Source: Arenimonas caeni
Lineage (GTDB): Bacteria > Pseudomonadota > Gammaproteobacteria > Xanthomonadales > Xanthomonadaceae
NCBI RefSeq assembly: GCF_003024235.1
Contig: NZ_KZ679090.1
Span: 62,001 to 126,000, forward strand
Reading direction: 5' to 3'
DNA length: 64,000 nucleotides
Made by a program: the position numbers and the translations under genes. The notes under the pieces were generated by a model. It did not search any database and was not told where the DNA came from. It saw only the letters and a list, made by a program, of their open reading frames with translations. Below, piece after piece: positions 53,379 through 62,246 of this stretch; positions within the stretch are counted from its first letter, which is position 1; every line of letters starts with the position of its first letter.

Positions 53379-53446
53379 GGCCCTTCGGCCGGATGGCATG
53401 GAGGGAGGCGGCGGCGCCACCGACCAATCCAACCGGCCGGAGGGCC
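53379..53446. terminator. Interrupted inverted repeat after xerC
   Basis: GGCCCTTCGGCCGG (53379-53392) and CCGGCCGGAGGGCC (53433-53446) pair in 13 of 14 positions across a 40-nt loop, 12 bp beyond the xerC stop. The first arm also contains CGAAGG-like internal pairing. It could end the dapF-xerC transcript before the hslVU promoter. Confidence 0.3.
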
Positions 53447-53462
53447 GACGGAACCCCCGCGG

Positions 53463-53490
53463 CTTGTAAGCTGGCCGGGCGGCCCCATTT
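53463..53490 (+). promoter_or_regulatory. Sigma-32 (heat-shock) promoter of hslVU
   Basis: CTTGTAA (53463-53469), 13 nt spacer, and CCCCATTT (53483-53490) closely match the RpoH consensus CTTGAAA-N11-16-CCCCATnT. It lies 21 nt before the hslV start, so hslVU should be heat induced. Confidence 0.8.
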
Positions 53491-53511
53491 CGGTAATTCA
53501 GCCTCCCGGGA

Positions 53512-54057
53512 ATGCCCATGGACCCCAACGTATTCCACGCCACCACCATCCTGTCGGTCCGCCGCAACGGCAAGGTCGTCGTCGCCGGCGACGGCCAGGT
53601 GACCCTTGGCCACACCGTGATGAAAGGCAACGCCCGCAAGGTGCGCAAGCTGGCCGGCGGCAAGGTGATCGCCGGTTTCGCCGGCGCCGCGGCCGACGCC
53701 TTCACGCTGCAGGAACTGTTCGAAGCCACGCTCGAGCGGCACGGTGGCCAGCTCGTGCGCGCCGCCGTCGAGATGGCGCGTGAATGGCGCACCGACCGCC
53801 GCTTCGGCAAGCTCGAGGCCCTGCTGGCGGTGGCCGACGCCGAAACCTCGCTGGTCATCTCCGGCACCGGCGACGTGATCGAGCCCGAGGACGGCATCAT
53901 CGCGATCGGCTCCGGCGGCCCCTACGCCCTGGCCGCGGCGCGCGCCCTCATGCAGCACAGCGAGCTCGACGCCCGCGCCATCGCCGAGGCGGCGCTCAAC
54001 GTCGCCGGCGACATCTGCATTTACACGAACCGAAACCTCGTCATCGAGGAACTGTGA
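53512..54057 (+). CDS. hslV: HslV peptidase subunit of the HslUV protease
   Basis: A 181-residue subunit, [20 protein letters not shown] containing the N-terminal catalytic Thr after removal of the first 10 or so residues. [15 protein letters not shown] and [14 protein letters not shown] are family blocks. The short N-terminal extension is normal for Xanthomonadales. ATG 53518 is an alternative start. Overlaps hslU by one base (TGATG). Confidence 0.96.
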   Translation: MPMDPNVFHATTILSVRRNGKVVVAGDGQVTLGHTVMKGNARKVRKLAGGKVIAGFAGAAADAFTLQELFEATLERHGGQLVRAAVEMAREWRTDRRFGKLEALLAVADAETSLVISGTGDVIEPEDGIIAIGSGGPYALAAARALMQHSELDARAIAEAALNVAGDICIYTNRNLVIEEL

Positions 54058-55394
54058 TGTCCGAACTGACCCCCCGCGAAATAGTCGGCGAACTCGACCG
54101 CTACATCATCGGCCAGGCGGGCGCCAAGCGCGCCGTGGCCATCGCGCTGCGCAACCGCTGGCGGCGCATGCAGCTCGATCCCTCGCTGCGCGACGAGGTG
54201 ATGCCCAAGAACATCCTGATGATCGGCCCCACCGGCGTCGGCAAGACCGAGATCGCCCGGCGCCTGGCGGCGCTTGCGAACGCGCCGTTCGTGAAGGTCG
54301 AGGCCACGCGCTTCACCGAGGTCGGCTACGTCGGCAAGGACGTCGAGCAGATCATCCGCGACCTCGCCGACGGCGCGGTGAAGATGTTCCGCGAGCAGGC
54401 CAAGCAGCGCGTGCGCACCCAGGCCGAGGAGCGCGCGGAGGACCGCATGCTCGACGTCCTGCTGCCACGCCGCCGCGGCCCCGGCTTCGCCATCGAGGTC
54501 GGTGCCGACGGCGAGAACGAGACCCGCAACAAGCTGCGCCGCCAACTGCGCGCCGGCGACTTCGACGATCGCGAGATCGAACTCGAGCTGGCGCCGCCGA
54601 TGGCCGGCGGCATGGACATCATGACCCCGCCGGGCATGGAGGAAATGGGCCAGCAGCTGCGCCATATGTTCCAGAGCCTCGGCGGCGGCAAGTCGCAGAA
54701 GCGCACGCTGACCATCAGGGCGGCGCGTCCGATGCTGATCGAGGAGGAGGCCGCCAAGCTGGTCAACGAGGAGGAGATCCGCGCCCAGGCCGTGGCGGCC
54801 TGCGAGCAGAACGGCATCGTCTTCATCGACGAGATCGACAAGGTCGCGCGCCGACAGGACGTGCAGGGCGGCGACGTGAGCCGCGAGGGCGTGCAGCGCG
54901 ACCTGCTGCCGCTGGTCGAGGGCAGTACGGTCAGCACCAAGTACGGCACCATCAAGACCGACCACATCCTGTTCATCGCCTCGGGCGCCTTCCACCTGGC
55001 CAAGCCGTCCGACCTGATCCCGGAGCTGCAGGGCCGCTTCCCGATCCGCGTCGAGCTGGGTGCGCTCAGCCGCGAGGACTTCAAGCGCATCCTGACCGAG
55101 CCCAAGAACGCGCTGGTGCGCCAGTACATGGCGCTGCTGGCCACCGAGGGCGTGAACATCGGCTTCGACGAAAGCGCCATCGACCGGCTCGCCGAGATCG
55201 CCTTCCTGGTCAACGAGCGGCAGGAGAACATCGGCGCCCGGCGCCTGCACACCGTGCTCGAGAAGCTGCTCGAGAAGCTCAGCTTCGAGGCCCCCGACAA
55301 GGGCGGCCTGTCGCTGATGATCGACCGCGCCATGGTCGACGGGCAGCTCGGCGACGCGGTACAGGACCCGGACCTGAGCCGGTACATCCTGTGA
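54057..55394 (+). CDS. hslU: HslU ATPase subunit of the HslUV protease
   Basis: A 445-residue AAA+ unfoldase: Walker [11 protein letters not shown], pore-loop region [10 protein letters not shown]-domain (about 110-230), Walker [10 protein letters not shown], and C-terminal PDLSRYIL that docks in HslV. Together with HslV it degrades heat-damaged proteins. Overlaps hslV and the DUF971 gene. Confidence 0.97.
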   Translation: MSELTPREIVGELDRYIIGQAGAKRAVAIALRNRWRRMQLDPSLRDEVMPKNILMIGPTGVGKTEIARRLAALANAPFVKVEATRFTEVGYVGKDVEQIIRDLADGAVKMFREQAKQRVRTQAEERAEDRMLDVLLPRRRGPGFAIEVGADGENETRNKLRRQLRAGDFDDREIELELAPPMAGGMDIMTPPGMEEMGQQLRHMFQSLGGGKSQKRTLTIRAARPMLIEEEAAKLVNEEEIRAQAVAACEQNGIVFIDEIDKVARRQDVQGGDVSREGVQRDLLPLVEGSTVSTKYGTIKTDHILFIASGAFHLAKPSDLIPELQGRFPIRVELGALSREDFKRILTEPKNALVRQYMALLATEGVNIGFDESAIDRLAEIAFLVNERQENIGARRLHTVLEKLLEKLSFEAPDKGGLSLMIDRAMVDGQLGDAVQDPDLSRYIL

Positions 55395-55741
55395 GCCTGC
55401 GCCCGACCGACCTGGTCTTGCACCGCGCCTCGCACGCGCTCGAAGTGGCTTTCGAGGACGGCCGGCGCTTCCGGCTGCCCTGCGAGTACCTGCGGGTCGA
55501 GTCGCCCAGCGCCGAGGTGCAGGGCCACGGCCCGGGCCAGAAGGTGCTGGTGGCCGGCAAGCGCGACGTGAACATCCGCGCCATCGAGCCGGTCGGCAAC
55601 TACGCCGTGCTGCTGCGCTTCGACGATGGCCACGAGAGCGGCCTGTTCAGCTGGAACCTGCTGGCGACCCTGGGCGAGGAGTACGAAACGCGCTGGGCCG
55701 CCTACCTGGCCGCCCTCGAGGCCGCCGGCCTGGCCCGCTGA
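55391..55741 (+). CDS. DUF971 (GBBH-like N-terminal) protein
   Basis: A 116-residue protein starting at GTG 55391, overlapping the hslU stop. It shows the DUF971 pattern [20 protein letters not shown] ... [21 protein letters not shown], written here as separate parts. Such proteins are small zinc- or ligand-binding accessory proteins with no assigned role; they occur between hslU and ubiE in this lineage. Confidence 0.9.
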   Translation: MSLRPTDLVLHRASHALEVAFEDGRRFRLPCEYLRVESPSAEVQGHGPGQKVLVAGKRDVNIRAIEPVGNYAVLLRFDDGHESGLFSWNLLATLGEEYETRWAAYLAALEAAGLAR

Positions 55742-55760
55742 CCTCCGGCAAGGACTGGAT

Positions 55761-56117
55761 TCAGCCCAGCAGCTCCAGAAGACGTTCCGTCGGCCGCCCG
55801 ATCACCGCCCGGTCACCCACTTCCAGCACCGGTCGCTCGATCAGCCGCGGGTGCGCGGCCAGCAGGGCCGCCCATTCGTCCGCCGTACGGTGGTCGTCGG
55901 CCGCCAGGCCCAGGGCCCGGGCCTCGTCCTCCTTGAACCGCACCAGCTGGCGCGGGTCCCCGCCCAGCCGGGCCAGCAGGGCGGCGACCGCGGCCGGGGA
56001 GGGCGGCTGGCCCAGGTAATCGACCACCTCGGCCACCACGCCGCGCCCACGCAGCAGTTCCATGGCCTCGCGCGACTTGCTGCAGCGCGGGTTGTGCCAG
56101 ATTCGTATCGGTTCCAT
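55761..56117 (-). CDS. ArsC/Spx-family arsenate reductase-like protein
   Basis: A 118-residue thioredoxin-fold protein with Cys12 in [11 protein letters not shown] and the C-terminal arginine region [15 protein letters not shown], as in ArsC and YfgD. It probably reduces arsenate or acts as a YfgD-like protein; no ars operon is present nearby. Divergent from ubiE with a 20-nt gap. Confidence 0.88.
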   Translation of the reverse strand: MEPIRIWHNPRCSKSREAMELLRGRGVVAEVVDYLGQPPSPAAVAALLARLGGDPRQLVRFKEDEARALGLAADDHRTADEWAALLAAHPRLIERPVLEVGDRAVIGRPTERLLELLG

Positions 56118-56125
56118 CGGCCAAT

Positions 56126-56131
56126 TATACT
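56126..56131 (+). promoter_or_regulatory. -10 box 6 nt before ubiE ATG
   Basis: TATACT ends 6 nt before ATG 56138 without a Shine-Dalgarno, implying a leaderless ubiE mRNA. Confidence 0.5.
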
Positions 56132-56137
56132 TGCCCG

Positions 56138-56896
56138 ATGGACGACAAGGCCCCGCAGGACACCACCCACTTCGGCTTTCGCGACGTGCCGGTGGCCGAG
56201 AAGAAGAAGCTCGTCGGCGAGGTCTTCAGTTCGGTCGCGCGCCAGTACGACCTGATGAACGACCTGATGTCGCTCGGCATCCACCGGGTGTGGAAGCGCT
56301 ACTTCGTCGGCACCTCGGGCGTGAAGCGCGGCGACCGGGTGCTCGACCTGGCCGGCGGCACCGGCGACATCGCCGCCCTGCTGCACGAGCGCGTCGGCGA
56401 GACCGGTTCGGTGGTGCTCGGCGACATCAATGCGCAGATGCTCGGCGTCGGCCGCGACCGGCTCACCGACCGCGGCCTGGTCCGCGGCCTCGAGTACGTG
56501 CAGCTCAACGCCGAGGCCCTGCCGTTCCCCGACGCCAGCTTCGACCTGGTCACCATCGCCTTCGGCCTGCGCAACGTCACCGACAAGGCCAAGGCGCTGG
56601 GCGAGATGCACCGCGTGCTCAGGGTCGGCGGCCGCGCGCTGGTGCTGGAGTTCTCCGAGGTCAAGCCGGCGTGGTTCCGTCCGGTCTACGACTTCCACTC
56701 CTTCCAGGTGCTGCCGCGCCTGGGCAAGCTGTTCGCCAACGACGCCGGCAGCTACCAGTACCTGGCCGAGTCGATCCGCAAGCACCCGCCGCAGGACGAG
56801 CTCAAGGCCATGATGGAAACCGCCGGCTTCGGCCGCTGCGACTACCGCAACCTCAGCGCCGGCATCTGCGCCATCCACTCCGGCTACAAGCTGTAG
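56138..56896 (+). CDS. ubiE: Ubiquinone/menaquinone biosynthesis C-methyltransferase
   Basis: A 252-residue SAM-dependent methyltransferase with [30 protein letters not shown], the glycine loop [12 protein letters not shown] and the C-terminal [11 protein letters not shown], all family-typical. It C-methylates the quinone ring in ubiquinone synthesis. Its stop TAG falls within a REP-like hairpin. Confidence 0.96.
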   Translation: MDDKAPQDTTHFGFRDVPVAEKKKLVGEVFSSVARQYDLMNDLMSLGIHRVWKRYFVGTSGVKRGDRVLDLAGGTGDIAALLHERVGETGSVVLGDINAQMLGVGRDRLTDRGLVRGLEYVQLNAEALPFPDASFDLVTIAFGLRNVTDKAKALGEMHRVLRVGGRALVLEFSEVKPAWFRPVYDFHSFQVLPRLGKLFANDAGSYQYLAESIRKHPPQDELKAMMETAGFGRCDYRNLSAGICAIHSGYKL

Positions 56897-56916
56897 GAGC
56901 GCCGGGAGGCGCTCCT
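56895..56916. terminator. REP-like hairpin between ubiE and the PilB-type gene
   Basis: AGGAGCGCC (56895-56903) pairs perfectly with GGCGCTCCT (56908-56916) around GGGA. It begins at the ubiE stop codon and shares TGTAGGAGCGCC with the repeat after hemC. It may act as a shared terminator for the convergent genes. Confidence 0.5.
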
Positions 56917-56926
56917 TCGGGGTGGC

Positions 56927-58603
56927 TCAGTCGGCGCGCACGCGCCAGGCCTCGGAGAGCGAGATCAGGCCTTCCCGGGCCAGGCTCACCGCGGCCTGGG
57001 TCAGCGGCACCATGCCGTCCTCGATGGCGGCGGCGTGGATCTGGTCGGCCTCGGCGCCGGGCACGATCAGCGACTGGATGCGCGGCGACACCACCATCAG
57101 TTCGTACACCGCCCGGCGCTTGAACACGCCCAGGCCGTCGCAGTGCGAGCAGCCGCGGCCCTTGTGGAAGACCTCGTCCGGGCGCACGCCCAGGCTGGCC
57201 CGGATATGCGGATCGACGTCCTCGACGTCCTGGCAGTGCTTGCAGGTCAGGCGCACCAGCCGCTGCGACATCACCGCCAGCAGCGACGCGCGCAGCAGGT
57301 AGGCCTCCACGCCCAGGTCGAGCAGGCGGGTGACCGTGGTGGCCGCCGTATTGGTGTGCAGGGTCGAGAGCAGCAGGTGGCCGGTGAGCGCGCTTTCGAC
57401 GGCGATGCCGGCGGTCTCGTGGTCGCGGATCTCGCCGACCATGATCACGTCCGGGTCGTGGCGCAGGAAGTTGCGCATCGCGCTGGCGAAGGTGAACTGC
57501 GCCGCGCGATTGACCTGCATCTGCTGGATCTCGTCGATGTAGAACTCGACCGGGTCCTCGATGGTCAGGATGTTGATGCGCTGCTTGCGCAGCTCCAGCA
57601 GCATTGCGTAGAGCGTGGTGGACTTGCCGCAGCCGGTCGGGCCGGTGGTGAGGAACATGCCGTGGCTGCGGCTCATCACGTCTTCGATGCGGCGCCGGTC
57701 GCTCTCGCTCAGGCCCAGCTGGTCGATGTCCCAGAGACCTTCCTTGGTGTCGAGCAGTCGCACCACCACGCTTTCGCCGAACACCGCCGGCAGCACCGAG
57801 ATACGCAGGTCCACCGCGCGGCCGTCGTCGAGCACGAAGGTGGTGCGGCCGTCCTGCGGCTTGCGGTGCTCGGCCAGGTTCATCGCGCCAAGCACCTTGA
57901 TGCGGCTGCTCACCGCCGGGTGCAGGCTGCTCATGATCCGCCGCACCGGCACCATCTCGTCGTCGATGCGATAGAGCACGTCGGTGCCGTGCTCGCCCGG
58001 GCGCAGGTGGATGTCGGAGGCGCGCCGGGCCACGGCCTCGGCGATCAGCCCGTGCACGATGCGCACGACCGGCTTCTCGCGCGACAGGCGCTGGGCCTCC
58101 TGCTCGGTGGTCTCGGTGATGGCGCCGCTGGGGTCCACGCCCAGCTGGCGGGCGATGTCGCGGTCCTCGACCTGGTCGTAGTGGCGGGCGATGGCCTCGC
58201 GGATGTCCCGCGGGGTGGCCAGCACCGCCTGCACGCGCTGGCGGGACAGGAAGTCGAGCGTGGTCAGCGCCTCGGCGTTGCCGGGGTCCTCCATGGCCAC
58301 GGCGACGTTGCCGCCGCGCACCAGCAGCGGCACGGCGCGCAGGCGGCGGGCCACCTCCGGGCGGATCAGCGCCGTCGCGGTGCCATCGGGCGGCAGGTTG
58401 GACAGGCGGGCCAGCGGCACCCCCAGCGACGCGGCCTGCCGGTAATGCGCCTCGGCGCAGTCGTCGCCCAGGGCCAGCCACTGGTCCGGTGTGAGGGTGC
58501 CGGTGTCGTGGTTCCACGCTGCGCCGGTCTGGGACAGCTCAAGCCAGCGCGCCAGGTCCTTGGCTTCGGTGATCAGGTGCGGGGACGAGGCAATCGCGGA
58601 CAT
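56927..58603 (-). CDS. GspE/PilB-type secretion ATPase
   Basis: A 558-residue ATPase: N-terminal MshEN-like domain, Walker A TGPTGCGKSTTLY, Asp box TIEDPVEFYI, Walker B VGEIRDHETAGIA, His box LSTLHTNTA and a tetracysteine zinc site CKHC ... CSHC. It powers type II secretion or type IV pilus assembly; no other pilus or secretion genes are in the window. ATG 58603 has AGGTGA before it. It converges with ubiE. Confidence 0.92.
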   Translation of the reverse strand: MSAIASSPHLITEAKDLARWLELSQTGAAWNHDTGTLTPDQWLALGDDCAEAHYRQAASLGVPLARLSNLPPDGTATALIRPEVARRLRAVPLLVRGGNVAVAMEDPGNAEALTTLDFLSRQRVQAVLATPRDIREAIARHYDQVEDRDIARQLGVDPSGAITETTEQEAQRLSREKPVVRIVHGLIAEAVARRASDIHLRPGEHGTDVLYRIDDEMVPVRRIMSSLHPAVSSRIKVLGAMNLAEHRKPQDGRTTFVLDDGRAVDLRISVLPAVFGESVVVRLLDTKEGLWDIDQLGLSESDRRRIEDVMSRSHGMFLTTGPTGCGKSTTLYAMLLELRKQRINILTIEDPVEFYIDEIQQMQVNRAAQFTFASAMRNFLRHDPDVIMVGEIRDHETAGIAVESALTGHLLLSTLHTNTAATTVTRLLDLGVEAYLLRASLLAVMSQRLVRLTCKHCQDVEDVDPHIRASLGVRPDEVFHKGRGCSHCDGLGVFKRRAVYELMVVSPRIQSLIVPGAEADQIHAAAIEDGMVPLTQAAVSLAREGLISLSEAWRVRAD

Positions 58604-58745
58604 GGGCTTCACCTGGGTGGTCTGGGGCCAGTATGGATCAGTCGGCGCGGCGGGACTTGAGCCAGGTCACCTTTCACGCCCCCGGGCCGGGGCGGGGCGG
58701 GGCGGCTGGGATAGAATCGGGTCATCCCGACGTACGGACAACCCC

Positions 58746-60626
58746 ATGCGCCTGACCAGCCTGCTGCTCACCCTGCTGCTGTCCCTGCCGGCCTTCGCCC
58801 AGGCCGACCGGCTCGTCGACGAGCATTCCTACGCCGACCCGTCCAGGGTCCGCATCAGCCACCTCGAGCTCGACCTGGCGGTGGACTTCGACCAGCGCCA
58901 GCTGGCCGGCACCGCCACGCTCGACCTGCAGTGGGCCGACCCGGACGCGCGCGAGCTGGTGCTCGACACCCGCGACCTGGCCATCAGCCGCGTCGAGGGC
59001 CGCAGCGGCAAGCGCAAGTGGCGCGAGCTGGAGTTCGCGCTGGCCGACGCCGACGAGCGCTTCGGCAACAAGCTCAGCATCGGCCTGCCGCGCCAGTACG
59101 CCCAGGTGCGCATCCACTACGCCACCTCGCCGGAGGCTTCGGGCCTGCAGTGGCTGGCGCCCGGCATGACCGCCGGCGGCAAGACGCCCTTCATGTTCAG
59201 CCAGTCGCAGGCCATCCACGCCCGCAGCTGGGTGCCGCTGCAGGACACGCCCTCGGTGCGCTTCACCTACACCGCGCGCATCCGCACCCCGGCCGACGTG
59301 ATGGCGCTGATGAGCGCCGACAACGACCCGGCCGCCGAGCGTGACGGCGACTACCGCTTCAACATGCCGCAGGCCATCCCCAGCTACCTGATGGCCATCG
59401 CCGCCGGCGACCTGGTGTTCAAGCCGATCTCCGGCCGCGCCGGCGTCTGGGCCGAGCCGCAGACGGTGGACCGCGCGGTGAAGGAGTTCGAAGACACCGA
59501 GAAGATGATCGAGGTGACCGAGTCGCTCTACGGCCCCTACCGCTGGGAGCGCTACGACCTGCTGATCCTGCCGCCGTCCTTTCCCTTCGGCGGCATGGAG
59601 AACCCGCGCCTGAGCTTCATCACGCCCACCGTGATCGCCGGCGACAAGTCGCTGGTGTCGCTGATCGCGCACGAGCTGGCGCATTCGTGGTCGGGCAACC
59701 TGGTCACCAACGCCACCTGGAAGGACATGTGGCTCAACGAGGGCTTCACCAGCTACGTGGAGAACCGCATCGTCGAGGCGCTGTACGGCAAGGAGCGCGC
59801 CGACATGGAGTTCGTCAACAGCCGCAACGGCCTGCTCGAGGAAATGAAGCTGGTGCCGGCGCCGCAGCAGGTGCTGATGCTGCCCGCGCGCGAAGGTTCG
59901 GACCCCGAGGAAGCGCTGGGCGCGGTGGCCTACGACAAGGGCGCCTGGTTCCTGCAGTTCCTCGAGCAGCGCTTCGGCCGCGAGGCCTTCGACCCCTTCC
60001 TGCGCGCCTGGTTCGACCAGCACGCCTTCCAGAGCGCCACCAGCGAGCAGTTCCTGGCCTTCCTCGAGGCCGAACTGATGGCCACGGTCCCGGGCAAGGT
60101 GACGCGCGAGGAGGTGATGGCCTGGCTGACCGAACCCGGCATCCCGGAGTACGCCCCGCGCATCGAGTCGCCGCGGCTGGCGGCCGTCGACCAGGCCCGC
60201 GCCGACTGGCTGGGCGACCGCAAGGCCGCCCGCGAGTTGGCCACCGCGGCCTGGACCACGCAGGAATGGGTGTATTTCCTCGAAGGCCTGCCGCCCACGC
60301 TCGAGGCCGAGCGCATGGTCGAGCTCGACCAGGCCTTCCGCTTCACCGGCACCGCCAATGGCGAGCTCGCCCAGCGCTGGTATCCGCTCAGCGAGCGCAG
60401 CCAGTACTTCGAGGCGCGCCCGGCGATGTCGCTGTTCCTGCGCAAGATCGGCCGTCGCAAGCTGATCATGCCCACCTATGAAGCGCTGGCCGCCACCGAC
60501 GACGGCCTGGCCTTCGCCACCCAGATCTTCGCGATGGCGCGGCCGGGCTACCACCCGATCACCACCGCCTCGGTGGAGGCCCTGCTGGCCAAGGCCCGCG
60601 CCGCGCTGGAAGCCGCGCCGCAGTGA
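58746..60626 (+). CDS. Exported M1-family metallopeptidase
   Basis: A 626-residue zinc peptidase with a signal peptide (LTSLLLTLLLSLPAFAQA), substrate motif FGGMENPRLSF, zinc motif HELAHSW and the third ligand Glu in NEGFTSYVE. Its C-terminal helical part resembles leukotriene A4 hydrolase-type enzymes. It would act in the periplasm as an aminopeptidase. A possible -10 (TAGAAT) is near 58713. Overlaps the next gene by 4 nt. Confidence 0.93.
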   Translation: MRLTSLLLTLLLSLPAFAQADRLVDEHSYADPSRVRISHLELDLAVDFDQRQLAGTATLDLQWADPDARELVLDTRDLAISRVEGRSGKRKWRELEFALADADERFGNKLSIGLPRQYAQVRIHYATSPEASGLQWLAPGMTAGGKTPFMFSQSQAIHARSWVPLQDTPSVRFTYTARIRTPADVMALMSADNDPAAERDGDYRFNMPQAIPSYLMAIAAGDLVFKPISGRAGVWAEPQTVDRAVKEFEDTEKMIEVTESLYGPYRWERYDLLILPPSFPFGGMENPRLSFITPTVIAGDKSLVSLIAHELAHSWSGNLVTNATWKDMWLNEGFTSYVENRIVEALYGKERADMEFVNSRNGLLEEMKLVPAPQQVLMLPAREGSDPEEALGAVAYDKGAWFLQFLEQRFGREAFDPFLRAWFDQHAFQSATSEQFLAFLEAELMATVPGKVTREEVMAWLTEPGIPEYAPRIESPRLAAVDQARADWLGDRKAARELATAAWTTQEWVYFLEGLPPTLEAERMVELDQAFRFTGTANGELAQRWYPLSERSQYFEARPAMSLFLRKIGRRKLIMPTYEALAATDDGLAFATQIFAMARPGYHPITTASVEALLAKARAALEAAPQ

Positions 60627-61570
60627 GCCGCCGGCGCAGCGCGCGGCCCGCCTGGTGGCTGCGCGCCGGCGCCGCGGGGCTGGCCGTGGCCGGCCTCGGG
60701 GTCGCGGTGGCGCGGCCCGAATACGTGCTCGAGGCCGAATTCGCCCGCCAGCGCTGGCTGGCGGGCGCCAGTGAAACCACTTTCCAGGTCGCCGGCCATC
60801 GCTGGGCGGCCGTGCAGGCGGGCCCGGCGGACGCGCCGTTGGTGCTGCTGGTGCATGGGTTCACCGGCAGCAAGGAGAACTGGCTGCCGATGACGCGCGA
60901 ACTCGCGCGCGGGCACCGCGTGCTGGCGGTGGACCTGCCCGGCTGGGGCGACAGCGAGCGGCTGGCCGGCGGCGACTACGGCCCATCGGCCCAGGCCGCG
61001 CGCCTGGCCGAGTTCATCGCCGCGCTGCCGCAGTCGCCGCAGCTGGTGGTCGGGCATTCGATGGGAGGGCAGATCGTCGGCCTGATGGCGGCGCGCAACC
61101 CCGGCATCGCGCCGCGGCTGGTGCTGATGTCGGCGGCCGGCGTGCGCTTCGACGAGAACGCTTTCGCCAGCGCCGTGCTGGCCGGCGAGAACCCGTTCCA
61201 GGTGACCAACCGCGCCGAGCTCAAGCGCTACCTGGGCATCGTGTTCGCCGAACCGCCCTTCGTGCCCTGGCCGGCCAGCGCGGCGCTGGTGAGCCGCCGG
61301 CGCGCCGACGCCGAGTTCGAGCAGCGCGTGCTCGACGGCATCGGCCGCGGCCCGGAGGCCTTCGCGCTGGAGGAGGAGCTGGGTGCGATCACCGCGCCCA
61401 GCCTGCTGCTGTGGTGCCGCGACGACCGCGTCATCGACGCCAGCGCCGCCGACGTCTTCGCCGCCGGCCTGCGCGACAGCCGCACCGTGCTGCTCAACGG
61501 TTGCGGCCACATGCCCATGATGGCCCAGCCCCGCCAGGTCGCCGACACGCTCGCCGGCTTCCTGCGCTGA
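60623..61570 (+). CDS. Alpha/beta-fold hydrolase
   Basis: A 315-residue hydrolase starting at GTG 60623. The first ~27 residues are a positively charged, hydrophobic anchor. Catalytic motifs are HGFTGSKENW, GHSMGGQ (nucleophile), and RDDRVID with GCGHMP. Of the lipase/esterase or monoacylglycerol lipase type; substrate unknown. Coupled to the M1 peptidase gene (GTGA overlap). Confidence 0.9.
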   Translation: MSRRRSARPAWWLRAGAAGLAVAGLGVAVARPEYVLEAEFARQRWLAGASETTFQVAGHRWAAVQAGPADAPLVLLVHGFTGSKENWLPMTRELARGHRVLAVDLPGWGDSERLAGGDYGPSAQAARLAEFIAALPQSPQLVVGHSMGGQIVGLMAARNPGIAPRLVLMSAAGVRFDENAFASAVLAGENPFQVTNRAELKRYLGIVFAEPPFVPWPASAALVSRRRADAEFEQRVLDGIGRGPEAFALEEELGAITAPSLLLWCRDDRVIDASAADVFAAGLRDSRTVLLNGCGHMPMMAQPRQVADTLAGFLR

Positions 61571-61602
61571 CCCCATTGACCAGCCCAACGCAAGGGACCG
61601 CC

Positions 61603-62244
61603 ATGGTGCCAGGCATCGAAACCCTCCAGGACCCGGGCGCGGACCGGCCCGTGGCGTTCGCCAGGCTGGCGCCGCCGGCGCCGATGCTGCCGGCGCTGCA
61701 GGCCGAGGTCGCGGCGCTGCTCGGGCGCGAGTGGATCGCCCACGTGAACCAGCGCGACTATCGCGGTGGCTGGGACGTCCTGCCCCTGCGCTGCCAGCGC
61801 CAGCATGCGCAGGCGCATCCGGTGCTGCAGGGCTTTGCGATTGCCGGGGGCGACGAGTGGCAGGACCTGCCGGTGCTCGATCAATGCCCCGCCATCCGCG
61901 ACGTGCTGGCGGGGCTGCACTGCCCGCTGCGGGCGGCGCGACTGATGCGCCTGCGTCCCGGTGCCGAGATCCTGCCGCACCGCGACCGCGACATCGAGCT
62001 GGACGACGGCCAGGCGCGGCTGCACGTTCCGGTGTTCACAAGCCCCGACGTGAGCTTCCAGGTCGCCGGGCTGCCGATGGCCATGGCGGCGGGCGAGCTG
62101 TGGTACTTCAATGCCGCGCTCGAACACGCCGTGCGCAACGACGGGCGCGACGACCGGATCCACCTCGTGGTCGACTGCCTGGCCAACACTTGGCTGCATG
62201 CGGCCATTGCCGCCGGGCAGCCGGTGTACGCCCCGGCGAACTGA
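61603..62244 (+). CDS. Aspartyl/asparaginyl beta-hydroxylase-family dioxygenase
   Basis: A 213-residue 2-oxoglutarate/Fe(II) dioxygenase-like protein. The iron site is read in LPHRDRDIELDDG (His and Asp) and LEHAVRNDG (distal His), with RIHLVVD for 2-oxoglutarate binding. The family hydroxylates peptidyl or small-molecule substrates. It starts 32 nt after the hydrolase gene and ends 2 nt before a sulfotransferase gene. Confidence 0.85.
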   Translation: MVPGIETLQDPGADRPVAFARLAPPAPMLPALQAEVAALLGREWIAHVNQRDYRGGWDVLPLRCQRQHAQAHPVLQGFAIAGGDEWQDLPVLDQCPAIRDVLAGLHCPLRAARLMRLRPGAEILPHRDRDIELDDGQARLHVPVFTSPDVSFQVAGLPMAMAAGELWYFNAALEHAVRNDGRDDRIHLVVDCLANTWLHAAIAAGQPVYAPAN

Positions 62245-62246
62245 GC

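Noticed and set aside
58722-60554. 610-codon antisense frame over the M1 peptidase gene
   Set aside because: Shadow of the sense gene; no domain, no ribosome-binding site.
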